Below, piece by piece: positions 1 to 9,715 of a DNA stretch of 35,415 bases; position 1 is the first letter of the stretch, and each line of letters starts with the position of its first letter. The notes below the pieces were generated by a model. That model made no database searches, was not told where the DNA came from, and worked only from the letters and a program-made list of their open reading frames with translations. Source of the DNA: Candidatus Nanopelagicaceae bacterium. GTDB lineage: Bacteria; Actinomycetota; Actinomycetes; Nanopelagicales; Nanopelagicaceae. Location: contig JALRKE010000004.1 of the NCBI GenBank assembly GCA_023254845.1, positions 1 through 35,415 of the forward strand. The letters are read 5' to 3'. A program made the translations under genes and the position numbers.

Positions 1-122
1 CCACAGAAAAGTAGTTCGAATCCATTTGCCATTACAGCGCGCACATATGCCTGGGCACCGCAACGATCACAACGATCTAATGCGTTGAGGGGAGTGGAAT
101 CGAGAACTACGTTTTCAGTCAT
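1..122 (-). CDS. DUF7455-like small zinc-ribbon protein (partial, runs off left edge)
   Basis: Reverse-strand translation from ATG at 122: MTENVVLDSTPLNALDRCDRCGAQAYVRAVMANGFELLFCG...; CxxC motif; location next to topo IV B is typical of actinobacteria. Confidence 0.7.
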   Translation of the reverse strand, partial: MTENVVLDSTPLNALDRCDRCGAQAYVRAVMANGFELLFC

Positions 123-150
123 CTGCCTACCTCTCTATGGTTTAAGAATC

Positions 151-192
151 TGTGCAGGGGAACATCAAACCATCTCGGGTTTATTCCCCGCA
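151..192. other. Two-tier inverted repeat (hairpin) in the DUF7455/parE divergent intergenic region
   Basis: GGGGAA (157-162) pairs with TTCCCC (184-189), extended by TGC/GCA around a bulged A; nested AAACC (167-171)/GGTTT (178-182) with loop ATCTCG. Confidence 0.55.
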
Positions 193-311
193 GGCTGAAA
201 TAGATTTTTCTTCGCCTCGGGAGTGTCATTTCCCACCTTTATTGACAAATTCACAGTGTTTTCGGCGCGTAATCCCGATATGTGGAATAGCGCTGGATAC
301 CCTTCGCCGTC

Positions 312-2387
312 GTGGCAGATAAAGATACGCGCTCAGTCGAGAGCACATATACCGCTAAAGATCTCTCCGTTTTGGAAGGTCTTGATGCTGTTCGTAAGCG
401 TCCCGGTATGTATATCGGGTCGACTGATGGTCGCGGCCTCATGCATTGCTTGTGGGAAATTATCGATAACGCAGTAGATGAAGCGCTCGCTGGACATTGC
501 AAGAAAATCATTATCAATCTTGAGAAAGATGGATCCATTGAGGTCCATGATGATGGCCGCGGAATCCCAGTAGATAAAGAGCCTAAGACTGGTTTGACCG
601 GCGTAGAAGTTGTTATGACTAAATTGCATGCGGGTGGAAAATTTGGTGGCGGTTCATACGCTGCCACAGGCGGATTGCATGGAGTTGGAGCTTCAGTCGT
701 TAATGCTCTCGCATCTCGCCTTGATGTAGAGGTTGATCGTGACGGGAAGATTTATTGGATGTCATTTAAGCGGGGCGTCGCAGGTGTCTTTGATGGCGAT
801 GGCCCAGGAGCATCATTCGAGCCACAATCTGGACTTCGCACAATTGGAAAAGTCTCTTCTAAGATAACTGGAACTCGCGTTAAGTGGTGGGCGGACAAGC
901 AGATCTTTATAAAAGATTCGCAATACGATATTGAAGATATTTATACCCGCGCTCGTCAGACTTCGTATCTCGTTCCAGGTTTAACGCTAGAAGTTAATGA
1001 CAATCGCACTAAAGAGAAGAAGAGCGAGACCTTCTTCCATAAAGGCGGAATCTCCGAATACTGTAACTTCATCCAGAGCGATGCTCCAGTAGGAGATGTA
1101 ATAAGACTTATCGGCAAAGGGCATTACCAAGAAACAGTCCCCGTCCTTGACGAGAAGGGCCACCTTGAGCCGCAAGAAGTAGAACGGGATATGGATGTTG
1201 ATATCGCCGTTAAGTGGGGAAATGGCTACGAGAGCAATATCCGCTCCTTCGTGAACATCATTGCCACCCCTAAAGGGGGAACGCATGTCCAAGGCTTTGA
1301 GCGCGCTCTAACCAAGTCATTCAATGAGTTTCTCCGCTCAACGGGAACTCTAAAGAAGAATGAACCAGATGTGATCAAAGATGACATCTTGGAAGGAATC
1401 ACTGCGGTAGTAACCGTACGGATGCAAGAACCACAATTTGAGGGCCAAACTAAAGAAGTTCTTGGAACGCCAGCTGTGACAAAGATTGTCCAGCAAGTTG
1501 TTACCGATGAATTGAAGCGATTCTTTACGACCACAAAGAGGATCGATAAGGCAAACGGTCGATTGATTCTTGAAAAAGTGGCCAACGCAGCTCGCACTCG
1601 TATCTCCACCCGCACCCATAAAGATCTACAGCGCCGCAAGAATGCGCTAGAGAGCTCAGCCCTCCCTGCGAAATTATCTGATTGCCGCTCGGAAGATGTT
1701 TCGCGTACGGAGTTATTTGTGGTTGAGGGCGAATCTGCATTAGGAACAACTAAAGCGGCGCGAAACTCAGAGTTCCAAGCAATCTTGCCGCTGCGCGGAA
1801 AGATTTTAAATGTCCAGAAAGCATCGCTCTCCCAGATGTTGGATAACGCTGAGTGCGCGGCAATCATCCAAGTTATAGGAGCCGGCTCTGGAAAGTCATT
1901 TAGCCTTGAAGATGTACGTTACGGCCGAATCATCTTGATGTCAGATGCTGATGTTGACGGTGCACATATCCGTTGCCTACTTCTTACCTTGATTTATAGA
2001 TATATGCAGCCGTTGATTGAAGATGGTCGAGTATTCGCTGCGATTCCACCGCTACACCGGATTGAAGTGATGGGCTCTGGTGGCAAGAAGGGCGAAGTTC
2101 ATTACACATACTCAGATGATGAGATGAAGAAGTTGTTGGCAGATCTAAAGAAGCAAGGTAAGAAGTGGCGTGAGCCGATCCAACGTTACAAAGGCTTGGG
2201 CGAGATGGATGCCGATCAGCTCCGAGAGACCACCATGGACCCGGATCATCGCACGCTCCGCCGAATCACCATTAAAGATGGCGCAGATGCTGAGAAGATC
2301 TTTGAATTATTGATGGGTAACGAGGTAGCGCCACGAAAAGAATTTATCTCCGCTGCTGATATCGATAGAGAGCGGATTGACGCCTAA
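312..2387 (+). CDS. parE: DNA topoisomerase IV subunit B / type IIA topoisomerase ATPase subunit
   Basis: 691 aa; GTG start; GHKL motifs (DNAVDEA, DDGRGIPV, GGLHGVGASVVNAL), TOPRIM EGESA and DADVDGAHI, C-terminal QRYKGLGEMDADQL. Confidence 0.93.
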   Translation: MADKDTRSVESTYTAKDLSVLEGLDAVRKRPGMYIGSTDGRGLMHCLWEIIDNAVDEALAGHCKKIIINLEKDGSIEVHDDGRGIPVDKEPKTGLTGVEVVMTKLHAGGKFGGGSYAATGGLHGVGASVVNALASRLDVEVDRDGKIYWMSFKRGVAGVFDGDGPGASFEPQSGLRTIGKVSSKITGTRVKWWADKQIFIKDSQYDIEDIYTRARQTSYLVPGLTLEVNDNRTKEKKSETFFHKGGISEYCNFIQSDAPVGDVIRLIGKGHYQETVPVLDEKGHLEPQEVERDMDVDIAVKWGNGYESNIRSFVNIIATPKGGTHVQGFERALTKSFNEFLRSTGTLKKNEPDVIKDDILEGITAVVTVRMQEPQFEGQTKEVLGTPAVTKIVQQVVTDELKRFFTTTKRIDKANGRLILEKVANAARTRISTRTHKDLQRRKNALESSALPAKLSDCRSEDVSRTELFVVEGESALGTTKAARNSEFQAILPLRGKILNVQKASLSQMLDNAECAAIIQVIGAGSGKSFSLEDVRYGRIILMSDADVDGAHIRCLLLTLIYRYMQPLIEDGRVFAAIPPLHRIEVMGSGGKKGEVHYTYSDDEMKKLLADLKKQGKKWREPIQRYKGLGEMDADQLRETTMDPDHRTLRRITIKDGADAEKIFELLMGNEVAPRKEFISAADIDRERIDA

Positions 2388-2401
2388 GACTTAGGCTTTT
2401 T
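2382..2401 (+). terminator. Intrinsic terminator overlapping the parE stop codon
   Basis: GCCTAAGACTTAGGC perfect palindrome followed by TTTTT; stem contains parE TAA (2385-2387), U-tract runs into the parC stop codon complement (2400-2402). Confidence 0.6.
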
Positions 2402-3896
2402 AGGCAATTATTGTGCGACGTGGAGTCGCAAACTTCTTAGCAACTTCACCTAACTCTTCCGAAACCTTGGTCCGGAGCGCAGCCTCATTCTTGAGAAGTG
2501 CTGTTAATGCGGAGATCTCACTCTTCAAGGATTTCTGTTCTGTATCTAACTCAATCTTCGACATCTTTGTGAGTCTGCGTAGCGGCATATCCAAGATGTG
2601 AGTTGCTTGCTCGTCGCTTAACTTAAAGGTCTTCATCAAGGTCGTCTTAGCTTCAGAAGCATCTTCGCTACCACGGACAATCTTTACAACTTTATCGATA
2701 TCAACGATAGCCTTTAGAAGACCCTCTACAAGGGTCAACCGTGCCGAAGCTTTCTCTTTCCGAAAGTTCGATCGGCGTGTGACAACCTCAATTCGATGGT
2801 CAACGAATACTTGAAGTAATTCTTTAAGTCCAAGAGTCTTAGGTTTGCCATTTACTAGGGCAACTGCATTAATCGAGAATGCATCCTCTAGAGGAGTTAA
2901 CTTATAGAGGTTTTCGAGAACTTGTTCTGGCTCAAAGCCATTTTTTATCTCAATTACGACTCGTGTGCCATTCTGCCCATCTGTTAGATCGACGATGTCA
3001 GATATCCCCTGAATCTTCTTGCTTCGAACAAGATCGCTTATCCGCTCCACAACTTTCTCAGGGCCGATGTTGTAAGGCAGTTCTGTGATTGTTATTCCCT
3101 GCTTGCGCGAAGTGACTTTTCCAATCTCAACTTTCGCTCTAACCTTAAAGGCGCCTTTGCCGGACTGGTATGCCTCTAGCACTCCCTCTTTTCCGATAAG
3201 AGTCCCACCAGTGGGGAAGTCAGGGCCGGGAACTAACTTCATTAATTGCTTAACCGTTGCACCTGGATTTTCAATTAGATGTTGAGCAGCGGTAATTACT
3301 TCACCCAGATTATGAGGCGCCATATTTGTGGCCATACCGACTGCGATTCCGGTTGCGCCATTGACCAAGAGATTTGGATATGCGGCAGGAAGTACAAGGG
3401 GCTCCATGATCTGGCCGTCGTAATTTGCGCCGAAGTCAACGGTGTTTTCATCGACTTCATCGACCATCATCTGTGAGGCTGATGCAAGGCGCGCCTCGGT
3501 GTAACGCATCGCCGCAGGGCCGGCATCAAGCGAACCGAAATTTCCATGGCCATCAACAAGTGGCAATCTCATCGAGAAGGCTTGTGCCATACGAACTAGC
3601 GCGTCATAAATGGCGCCATCACCATGCGGATGCAACTTACCCATCACTTCACCAACTACTCGCGCACTCTTTACATGACCGCGGTCGGGGCGAAGGCCCA
3701 TCTCGGACATCTGGTGGAGGATGCGACGTTGGACTGGTTTTAATCCATCGCGCGCATCAGGTAGAGCGCGGGAGTAAATAACTGAGTAGGCGTATTCAAG
3801 AAATGAATCAGATAGCTCACTTGAGACATCGACATCAACTATCTTGCCGGGAAACTCACCAGGCTTTGGTCCACTCTTTGATTCGCGCTTTGCCAC
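2400..3896 (-). CDS. parC: DNA topoisomerase IV subunit A, lacking C-terminal beta-pinwheel domain
   Basis: 498 aa; [50 protein letters not shown] catalytic Tyr, [12 protein letters not shown]; stops at ATPRRTIIA, equivalent to the GyrA core end FGDKRRTEI. Confidence 0.9.
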   Translation of the reverse strand: MAKRESKSGPKPGEFPGKIVDVDVSSELSDSFLEYAYSVIYSRALPDARDGLKPVQRRILHQMSEMGLRPDRGHVKSARVVGEVMGKLHPHGDGAIYDALVRMAQAFSMRLPLVDGHGNFGSLDAGPAAMRYTEARLASASQMMVDEVDENTVDFGANYDGQIMEPLVLPAAYPNLLVNGATGIAVGMATNMAPHNLGEVITAAQHLIENPGATVKQLMKLVPGPDFPTGGTLIGKEGVLEAYQSGKGAFKVRAKVEIGKVTSRKQGITITELPYNIGPEKVVERISDLVRSKKIQGISDIVDLTDGQNGTRVVIEIKNGFEPEQVLENLYKLTPLEDAFSINAVALVNGKPKTLGLKELLQVFVDHRIEVVTRRSNFRKEKASARLTLVEGLLKAIVDIDKVVKIVRGSEDASEAKTTLMKTFKLSDEQATHILDMPLRRLTKMSKIELDTEQKSLKSEISALTALLKNEAALRTKVSEELGEVAKKFATPRRTIIA

Positions 3897-3927
3897 GGCG
3901 TGATTCTGCCAACGCCAGAGCTACTTT

Positions 3928-4815
3928 CTATGGATTGACTCTCGGTCTAGCGCCGATAGTTGCGACACATTGGGCGGCAACATCCAAAGCGCGAGAGATT
4001 GAGGCATCAAGATCCTTTGATTTGAGCCATGAGGCCAGAAATCCTGCGGCAAATGCATCACCTGCTCCAGTTGTGTCGATTACCTTAGTTTCTCGCGCTG
4101 GTCTAGAAATCGGTTCACCACCATTAAATTTTGCAATTGCTCCCTTTGCGCCACGTTTAATAACAATCAATGGGGCGAACTCTTTAAGTGATTGAAATTG
4201 CTCTTCCTGATTTGTGACACCCGTTATGTACTCAGCCTCAGCTTCATTCATAAATAGCCCAGCAAAACCATTGATTAACGAAATAGCTCGCTCTCTTCCG
4301 AAGGCGCTCATTGTTCCTACCGAAGCTACATCAAAGAAAATTGGAATGCATAATTCCGTTATTGCCTTAATTATTCCAAGGACACCTTCACTTGATTGAG
4401 AGTTGAAGAGGGAGTAGCCCGATAGGAAGACGCCATCAACTCCCGCTAAATCGGGTAGATCAGCGATACTTAAACCGGAGTTAGCTCCAGCATCGGGAAA
4501 CATGGTTCGGTTTCCGTTTTGATCGACTAATACGACGACCGTTCCGGTCTTTGCCCCTTCAAGGGGTGGATTCTCGTGCTGCACCCCAAAGTCGGTTAGC
4601 TCTGCGTGAAAGTTAGCGCCAGAAATGTCTGCGCCAATTCGACCCGCAAAAGAAGTTGTTATATCCAGATGGGCAAGCCAAGTAGCCGTATTTGCAGCTG
4701 CTCCACCTCCATGCATTGATATTTCCGAGAGCGTGTCGCTATTAATGTTTATAGCGCTCTTCATCTGGACGATTACATCAATCATGGCATCGCCAATACA
4801 GAGAACTTTGGTCAT
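3928..4815 (-). CDS. psuK: PfkB-family carbohydrate kinase, probable pseudouridine kinase
   Basis: 295 aa; GGAAANTA and DTTGAGDAFAAGF PfkB signatures; immediately downstream of psuG. Confidence 0.75.
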   Translation of the reverse strand: MTKVLCIGDAMIDVIVQMKSAININSDTLSEISMHGGGAAANTATWLAHLDITTSFAGRIGADISGANFHAELTDFGVQHENPPLEGAKTGTVVVLVDQNGNRTMFPDAGANSGLSIADLPDLAGVDGVFLSGYSLFNSQSSEGVLGIIKAITELCIPIFFDVASVGTMSAFGRERAISLINGFAGLFMNEAEAEYITGVTNQEEQFQSLKEFAPLIVIKRGAKGAIAKFNGGEPISRPARETKVIDTTGAGDAFAAGFLASWLKSKDLDASISRALDVAAQCVATIGARPRVNP

Positions 4816-4816
4816 C

Positions 4817-5704
4817 TTAAGAATTTGCGATTTGAGCAGCTAATTTTGAATTGCTCTTTATGATTTCAATATTGACTTTAAGTGATTCACCATCGCTATT
4901 TGCATGGAAAAACTCCAGCAGGAATGGAGTGACATCCTTGCCCGTGACGCTATTTTCACGCGTCTTGGCCAAGCCCTCTTTAAGAAGTCGTTCATGAAGT
5001 CTTGGGTCCATTGGAAGAGGTGTTGGATTCGCGACTACCAAACCCGTATTAGCTGTTCCTACCTCTTTGCGAGCCCGCCAGATAGCGCCAATTTCTGCGG
5101 CGCTCTTTGCTTCATGTTCGATTGTGTATCCACTATCAGGTAGATAAAAACCCGGGAACTTCTTAGTTCGGTAACCAATCAACGGTACCGAGAGAGTTTC
5201 CAAACGCTCCAGGGTTGCTGGGATATCGAGAATTGATTTAACGCCAGCACAAACCACGAGCACCGGGATAGTTGCAAGAGCATGGAGGTCTGCCGATTCA
5301 TCCCAGCTTTCTTGTGCACCTCGGTGCACGCCGCCAAGTCCACCGGTCGCGAAGAATTCGATTCCAGCAAGGTGAGCTATATGAGATGTCGCAGCAACGG
5401 TTGTGGCAGCTGATAAACCATTTGCTGTAGCAGTTGCCAAATCTCTAATCGAAGCCTTTGTAAAGTTTTCATCATTTGCTACTCGATCAAGTTCACTTTT
5501 CTCTAGTCCAACATGTATTACGCCATCGATAATTGCGATAGTTGCTGGGGTTGCGCCTTCGCTTCTAACTATCTCTTCTACCGCAAGGGCAACTTCTAAA
5601 TTCTTCGGCCGGGGTAGGCCGTGGGAGATGATGGTGGACTCCAAGGCAACAAGTGGCCGCTTTTCAGCGAGCGCAGCCCTCACTTCGCTTGAATATTGGA
5701 TCAT
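4817..5704 (-). CDS. psuG: Pseudouridine-5'-phosphate glycosidase
   Basis: VALESTIISHGLPRPKNLE, FFATGGLGGVHRGA; start set at ATG 5704 (MIQYSSEVRAALAEKRP) by recalled family N-terminus; longer ORF to 5743 possible. Confidence 0.9.
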   Translation of the reverse strand: MIQYSSEVRAALAEKRPLVALESTIISHGLPRPKNLEVALAVEEIVRSEGATPATIAIIDGVIHVGLEKSELDRVANDENFTKASIRDLATATANGLSAATTVAATSHIAHLAGIEFFATGGLGGVHRGAQESWDESADLHALATIPVLVVCAGVKSILDIPATLERLETLSVPLIGYRTKKFPGFYLPDSGYTIEHEAKSAAEIGAIWRARKEVGTANTGLVVANPTPLPMDPRLHERLLKEGLAKTRENSVTGKDVTPFLLEFFHANSDGESLKVNIEIIKSNSKLAAQIANS

Positions 5705-6835
5705 ATGTCGGAAGGTTACTGGAAAGATGGGGGTGTGCCCCAAACGTTAGCGCAACTATCACAATCGCTATTTGCAACACTTGGGCTTGGGGGGACAAGA
5801 AACTCGTTAGAACTCCCTTCAAATACAGGTGCGCGTGAGTGTCTCTTACTAGTTGATGGCTTGGGCAAGAACGCGATTGATGAATTTTCCGCTAAGACTA
5901 AATACTTAAACCGCCTCGAATATAAAGAGACCTTAGTTGCCACATTTCCTTCAACGACTGCAACAAGTTTGACCTCACTTGGAACGGGGGTCTCTCCGGG
6001 AGAGCATGGCATGGTCGGCTATACGATGCGCGTTCCTCACAGTGGTTCACCGGAGCGAATCTTGAATGCTCTCAAATGGGACGAGCGAGTCGACCCGGTT
6101 ATCTGGCAATCTCAACCGACCCTCTTTGAAAGGGCAAATCAAGCCGGAATTCGTACTTCGCATGTAGCTGGTAAACGTTATGCCGAGACTGGATTTACCA
6201 GGGCAGCTCTTCGCGGCGGAATTTATCTTGGCGCAAATAGCAATGAAGAACTCACTACCGCAGCCTCCGAAGCCCTTAAGGCTCCTAATTCATTTGCCTA
6301 TCTCTACTTAAATGATGTTGACGATGCCTCTCATAGTTCCGGTTTTGGTTCAGAGAAGTTTCTTGCCGCCCTCGAAAGGGTTGACCAGCTGATTGGGGAG
6401 CTGCTTGAGCGACTCCCGAAAGGCACTCGTCTCTGGGTTACATCAGATCACGGAATGATTAATCGAAAGGACTTTATTGTCGTTGGAAAAGGGAATGACC
6501 TTCTTAGAGATGTAAAGCTAATGGCAGGAGAGCCGCGAGTTAGATACCTATACGTAGACGAAGAGAATATTGCGCAAGTAAAGCGTCGATGGGAGGAGCA
6601 TTTAGGAGATCGGGTGGAAGTCCTTTACCGAAGCGAGGCAATTTCTGCTGGATTATTTGGAGCCCAAGTTCTAGATCATGTAAGAGATCGAATCGGTGAC
6701 TTAATAGTCATCGCCAAAGGCGAATTGATTCTTGTGGAAATTGATCGTGAGCCACAACAGTGCGCAATGGTGGGTCATCATGGGGGAACTACAAAGGCAG
6801 AAGTTGAGATTCCGTTACTTACTTACGCCCTTTAA
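5705..6835 (+). CDS. Alkaline phosphatase / nucleotide pyrophosphatase-phosphodiesterase family protein
   Basis: LLLVDGLGKNAID, FPSTTATSLTSLGTGVSPGEHGMVGY, VTSDHGM, MVGHHGG metal-binding motifs; ATG at 5705 (alternative TTG at 5696). Confidence 0.8.
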   Translation: MSEGYWKDGGVPQTLAQLSQSLFATLGLGGTRNSLELPSNTGARECLLLVDGLGKNAIDEFSAKTKYLNRLEYKETLVATFPSTTATSLTSLGTGVSPGEHGMVGYTMRVPHSGSPERILNALKWDERVDPVIWQSQPTLFERANQAGIRTSHVAGKRYAETGFTRAALRGGIYLGANSNEELTTAASEALKAPNSFAYLYLNDVDDASHSSGFGSEKFLAALERVDQLIGELLERLPKGTRLWVTSDHGMINRKDFIVVGKGNDLLRDVKLMAGEPRVRYLYVDEENIAQVKRRWEEHLGDRVEVLYRSEAISAGLFGAQVLDHVRDRIGDLIVIAKGELILVEIDREPQQCAMVGHHGGTTKAEVEIPLLTYAL

Positions 6836-7629
6836 GACTCGTCTTCGCCATCTTTTTTCTTACTTCTTCCAAACATGATGTCATCCCATGATGGGATAGA
6901 GATTCGACGCGTTACGCCATCTTTCTTTGCATCGGTAGGAATGTCAGTTACTGATGGCGCATCATCTGAAGAAGGATCAGTTCTAACAGCTACGAGGCGC
7001 GGAGGTTGGGGCGAATCTCCTTCGGCCGGAAAGAGGACGCCATGGTCGCTCATTCGATCCTGTTTAGTTGGATGTTTAGAGATCTCCTCGCCACAAATCC
7101 ATTTTGCTCCGTCGTCTTGGGAGATAAAAGTCCGTTTGTTTAGATCAAAGCTCCAAGTTGCCTCACGGTTTCCATCTGAGGATGGATAGCTGAGAACTAG
7201 GTGCCAACTTCCATTATCGAGTCTCCAGGTATTCCAAGAGATTTGATTCATATTTACGCCACGTGGCGCAAGACGTTGAACAACTAATTCACGAAGTGGA
7301 AGCGAAGTTCCTTTAGGTGAAGATTTTTCTGCTTGTTCAATTACCCAGGCGCGTTCTTGCATTATTGGACTTGAGTAACGTTCAATCTTGTTCATTGACA
7401 ACCCGGAAATTCGAGCAACTTCGGCAAAGCTCTCACCGGCTCTAAGTCTTGCTTGGATTTCTTTTATTGAAAATGTCGGCGCATCCTCACTTACAGCGAC
7501 TAACTTTCGCTCGGTCATGGCACTCTTAAGTGAATCATCGATTCTTACGGTGAATGAATTTCCTTCACCATCAGCGAGCTCTATTCGCTCGCCATCGCTG
7601 GTGCGTCCAACAACTCGCAGTTCCGACAT
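6832..7629 (-). CDS. sepH: Septation protein SepH (DUF3071)
   Basis: 265 aa; N-terminal MSELRVVGRTSDGERIELADGEGNSFTVRID and helix-turn-helix region IQARLRAGESFAEVARISGLSMNKIERYSSPI. Confidence 0.85.
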   Translation of the reverse strand: MSELRVVGRTSDGERIELADGEGNSFTVRIDDSLKSAMTERKLVAVSEDAPTFSIKEIQARLRAGESFAEVARISGLSMNKIERYSSPIMQERAWVIEQAEKSSPKGTSLPLRELVVQRLAPRGVNMNQISWNTWRLDNGSWHLVLSYPSSDGNREATWSFDLNKRTFISQDDGAKWICGEEISKHPTKQDRMSDHGVLFPAEGDSPQPPRLVAVRTDPSSDDAPSVTDIPTDAKKDGVTRRISIPSWDDIMFGRSKKKDGEDES

Positions 7630-7670
7630 GAGGTAAAGGTTGCCATACCTTCGCGCTCAAACAGTGGAAA

Positions 7671-8891
7671 TCACGATGGAATTTCGCTCACTTTCACGCG
7701 CCATTGTTTCCAGAAAGGGAAAATGGATAGCGCAGATAGGCCCATGCAAAGAAGTGGGATTACGAAAGCGACAGAAACCCCTTGATTGTCAATGATGTAA
7801 CCAGTGATAGCCGGTGGTAGGGCGCCGCCAAGATTTAGCGCAGATATAGCCCAAGCTAATACTTCGGTCTTTCGACTTTCAGCCACCGAACGCTCAGCAG
7901 CTGCAAAACCTGCGGTTAAGAGCGGGGCGATAGCAAGTCCATTGAAGAATAGAACTACGCCCATAGCCACTAATTTTTCAGGAATAAGAAGAGCGACCAG
8001 GTAAATGGGAATAGTCAGCAAAAAGAGAAGAATTAGCGACTCCAAGAATCGCGTTGCCTCGCTTCGCTTCCATTTGATCGTTCCGATAATCAAAGCCGAG
8101 ATGCCACTGCCAAAAGACCAGACCGCGATGAAATATCCACTCCACTCACGAATTCCATACTCTTCGCTATAACCAACTATCACTAACCCAGCCGAGCTAA
8201 AGAAAGAACCACAGAGCATCAGGGGGATGAAGAGAGCACGAATGAAGGGGAGTCGAATCAACAGTGAGTGATCGGCGTCCGGTTCTTTTGGATGAGGCGG
8301 CGGTTCTGTTGATTTCTGACTCGCAAAGAGTATGCCACCGGTTGCCACAAATAACATCGCAGCAAATATTGCATATTCTGGCGCGAAGGTAACTGCCAAA
8401 AGAGTTGCGATTACAGGCCCAGATGTAAAGATGACTTCGTCAACAAAGGCCTCAAAAGAGTAAGCCGTATCCGTCAGCGCTCGATCCTCACCAATTGCAT
8501 ATATCCAGCGGCGCCGAACCATCTGGCCAGAGCCAATTACGAATGCCTCAAAGAGGAGAGCTGAGGTAAACCAGAAAAACGTTGGTGCATCGCTCTTGAG
8601 AAGAAATACGAATGCGCCCATAAAAAAGATATGAAGCGGTGCGGTGATGCTCAGAATTCGCCGCTGTCCAAATTGATCTGCCGCCCTAGACCAGAGTGGA
8701 GAAGCAATTGAGAGCACAATTGAAGCTGCCATAGACAGCGCGCCAGCAGTAGCGTACGAATCGGTCTCAGCGACTACAAAGAGAACAATTGCTAGATAGA
8801 GCATTGAGATTGGAAGCCTCAGGATGAATGCTGAAAAGGAAAAACGCCAACCCCCTGAAACCTTAAAGAGCTTTTTGTATGGGGTAAGCAT
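7671..8891 (-). CDS. Major facilitator superfamily transporter
   Basis: 406 aa, about 12 hydrophobic segments, MFS-like loop SRAADQFGQRRIL. Confidence 0.75.
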   Translation of the reverse strand: MLTPYKKLFKVSGGWRFSFSAFILRLPISMLYLAIVLFVVAETDSYATAGALSMAASIVLSIASPLWSRAADQFGQRRILSITAPLHIFFMGAFVFLLKSDAPTFFWFTSALLFEAFVIGSGQMVRRRWIYAIGEDRALTDTAYSFEAFVDEVIFTSGPVIATLLAVTFAPEYAIFAAMLFVATGGILFASQKSTEPPPHPKEPDADHSLLIRLPFIRALFIPLMLCGSFFSSAGLVIVGYSEEYGIREWSGYFIAVWSFGSGISALIIGTIKWKRSEATRFLESLILLFLLTIPIYLVALLIPEKLVAMGVVLFFNGLAIAPLLTAGFAAAERSVAESRKTEVLAWAISALNLGGALPPAITGYIIDNQGVSVAFVIPLLCMGLSALSIFPFWKQWRVKVSEIPS

Positions 8892-8923
8892 GTTGGTGAG
8901 TCTACTTGTGATTAGATTCCACT

Positions 8924-9715
8924 ATGACTATTAATCAGCAACTCCTTAATTTGGCTGAAGAGATAGCGAAAAAAGCTGGCGATATGTTGATGAAACGACC
9001 CTCAAATTTTGAACTTGATCAGAAGAGTGGCGTTCTCGATTTCGCTACCCAGATGGATCACGAGAGCGAGAAGTTGATTGTTGGCGCGATTCTTAGCGCG
9101 CGACCAGATGATGGAATTATTGGTGAAGAGGGTGCAAATCGAAGTGGGACAAGTGGTTACACATGGGTGATTGATCCAATTGATGGAACCGTTAACTATC
9201 TATATGGAATTCCGGGCTGGTGTATCAGCATCGCGATTAAAGATGCGGCTGGGGGTTTAATCGGAGTGGTTCACGCCCCTTCGATTCAAATGACTTGGAC
9301 AGCCATTCGAGGATCCGGGGCTTTCTGTAACGGTGCGCCAATTAAAAGTAACCAACAAGTCCCGTTAAATCGCGCACTTATCGCTACCGGATTTGCCTAC
9401 GATATTGATCGTCGTAAACCTCAAGCAGACTTTATCCGCGAACTGCTACCCAAGATTCGCGATATAAGAAGAATTGGCGCATGTGCAGTCGATATCTGCA
9501 TGGTCGCATCCGGATCTATTGATGCGCATTTCGAAGCCGGAGTAAATGAGTGGGATTACGCGGCTGCGGGTTTGATTGCTGAGGAATCGGGCGCGCAATT
9601 TAAATACATCAAGGGAATCTGGAATGGGGAGAAGTACTTCGTCTTAGCCGCAGGTTCTGGGCTATTTGAGGCCCTTGCCCAAGAGCTCGCCCCTCACGGA
9701 TTTGACCTTCGATAA
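8924..9715 (+). CDS. Inositol monophosphatase family protein
   Basis: IGEEGA, WVIDPIDGTVNY and NEWDYAAAGLIAEESGA motifs. Confidence 0.85.
   Translation: MTINQQLLNLAEEIAKKAGDMLMKRPSNFELDQKSGVLDFATQMDHESEKLIVGAILSARPDDGIIGEEGANRSGTSGYTWVIDPIDGTVNYLYGIPGWCISIAIKDAAGGLIGVVHAPSIQMTWTAIRGSGAFCNGAPIKSNQQVPLNRALIATGFAYDIDRRKPQADFIRELLPKIRDIRRIGACAVDICMVASGSIDAHFEAGVNEWDYAAAGLIAEESGAQFKYIKGIWNGEKYFVLAAGSGLFEALAQELAPHGFDLR

Noticed and set aside
242-247. Perfect TTGACA hexamer upstream of parE as a -35 box
   Set aside because: No good TANNNT at 16-18 nt; nearest candidate TAATCC is at 22-23 nt and the near-start TACCCT is far too distant. Left unassigned.
251-667. 138-aa minus-strand ORF at the parE 5' end
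   Set aside because: Overlaps conserved GHKL-coding region; no family resemblance.
1226-1867. 213-aa minus-strand ORF within parE
   Set aside because: Shadow ORF opposite conserved topoisomerase coding sequence; low-complexity composition and no motif.
3425-3781. 118-aa plus-strand ORF within parC
   Set aside because: Antisense to conserved catalytic region; composition artefact.
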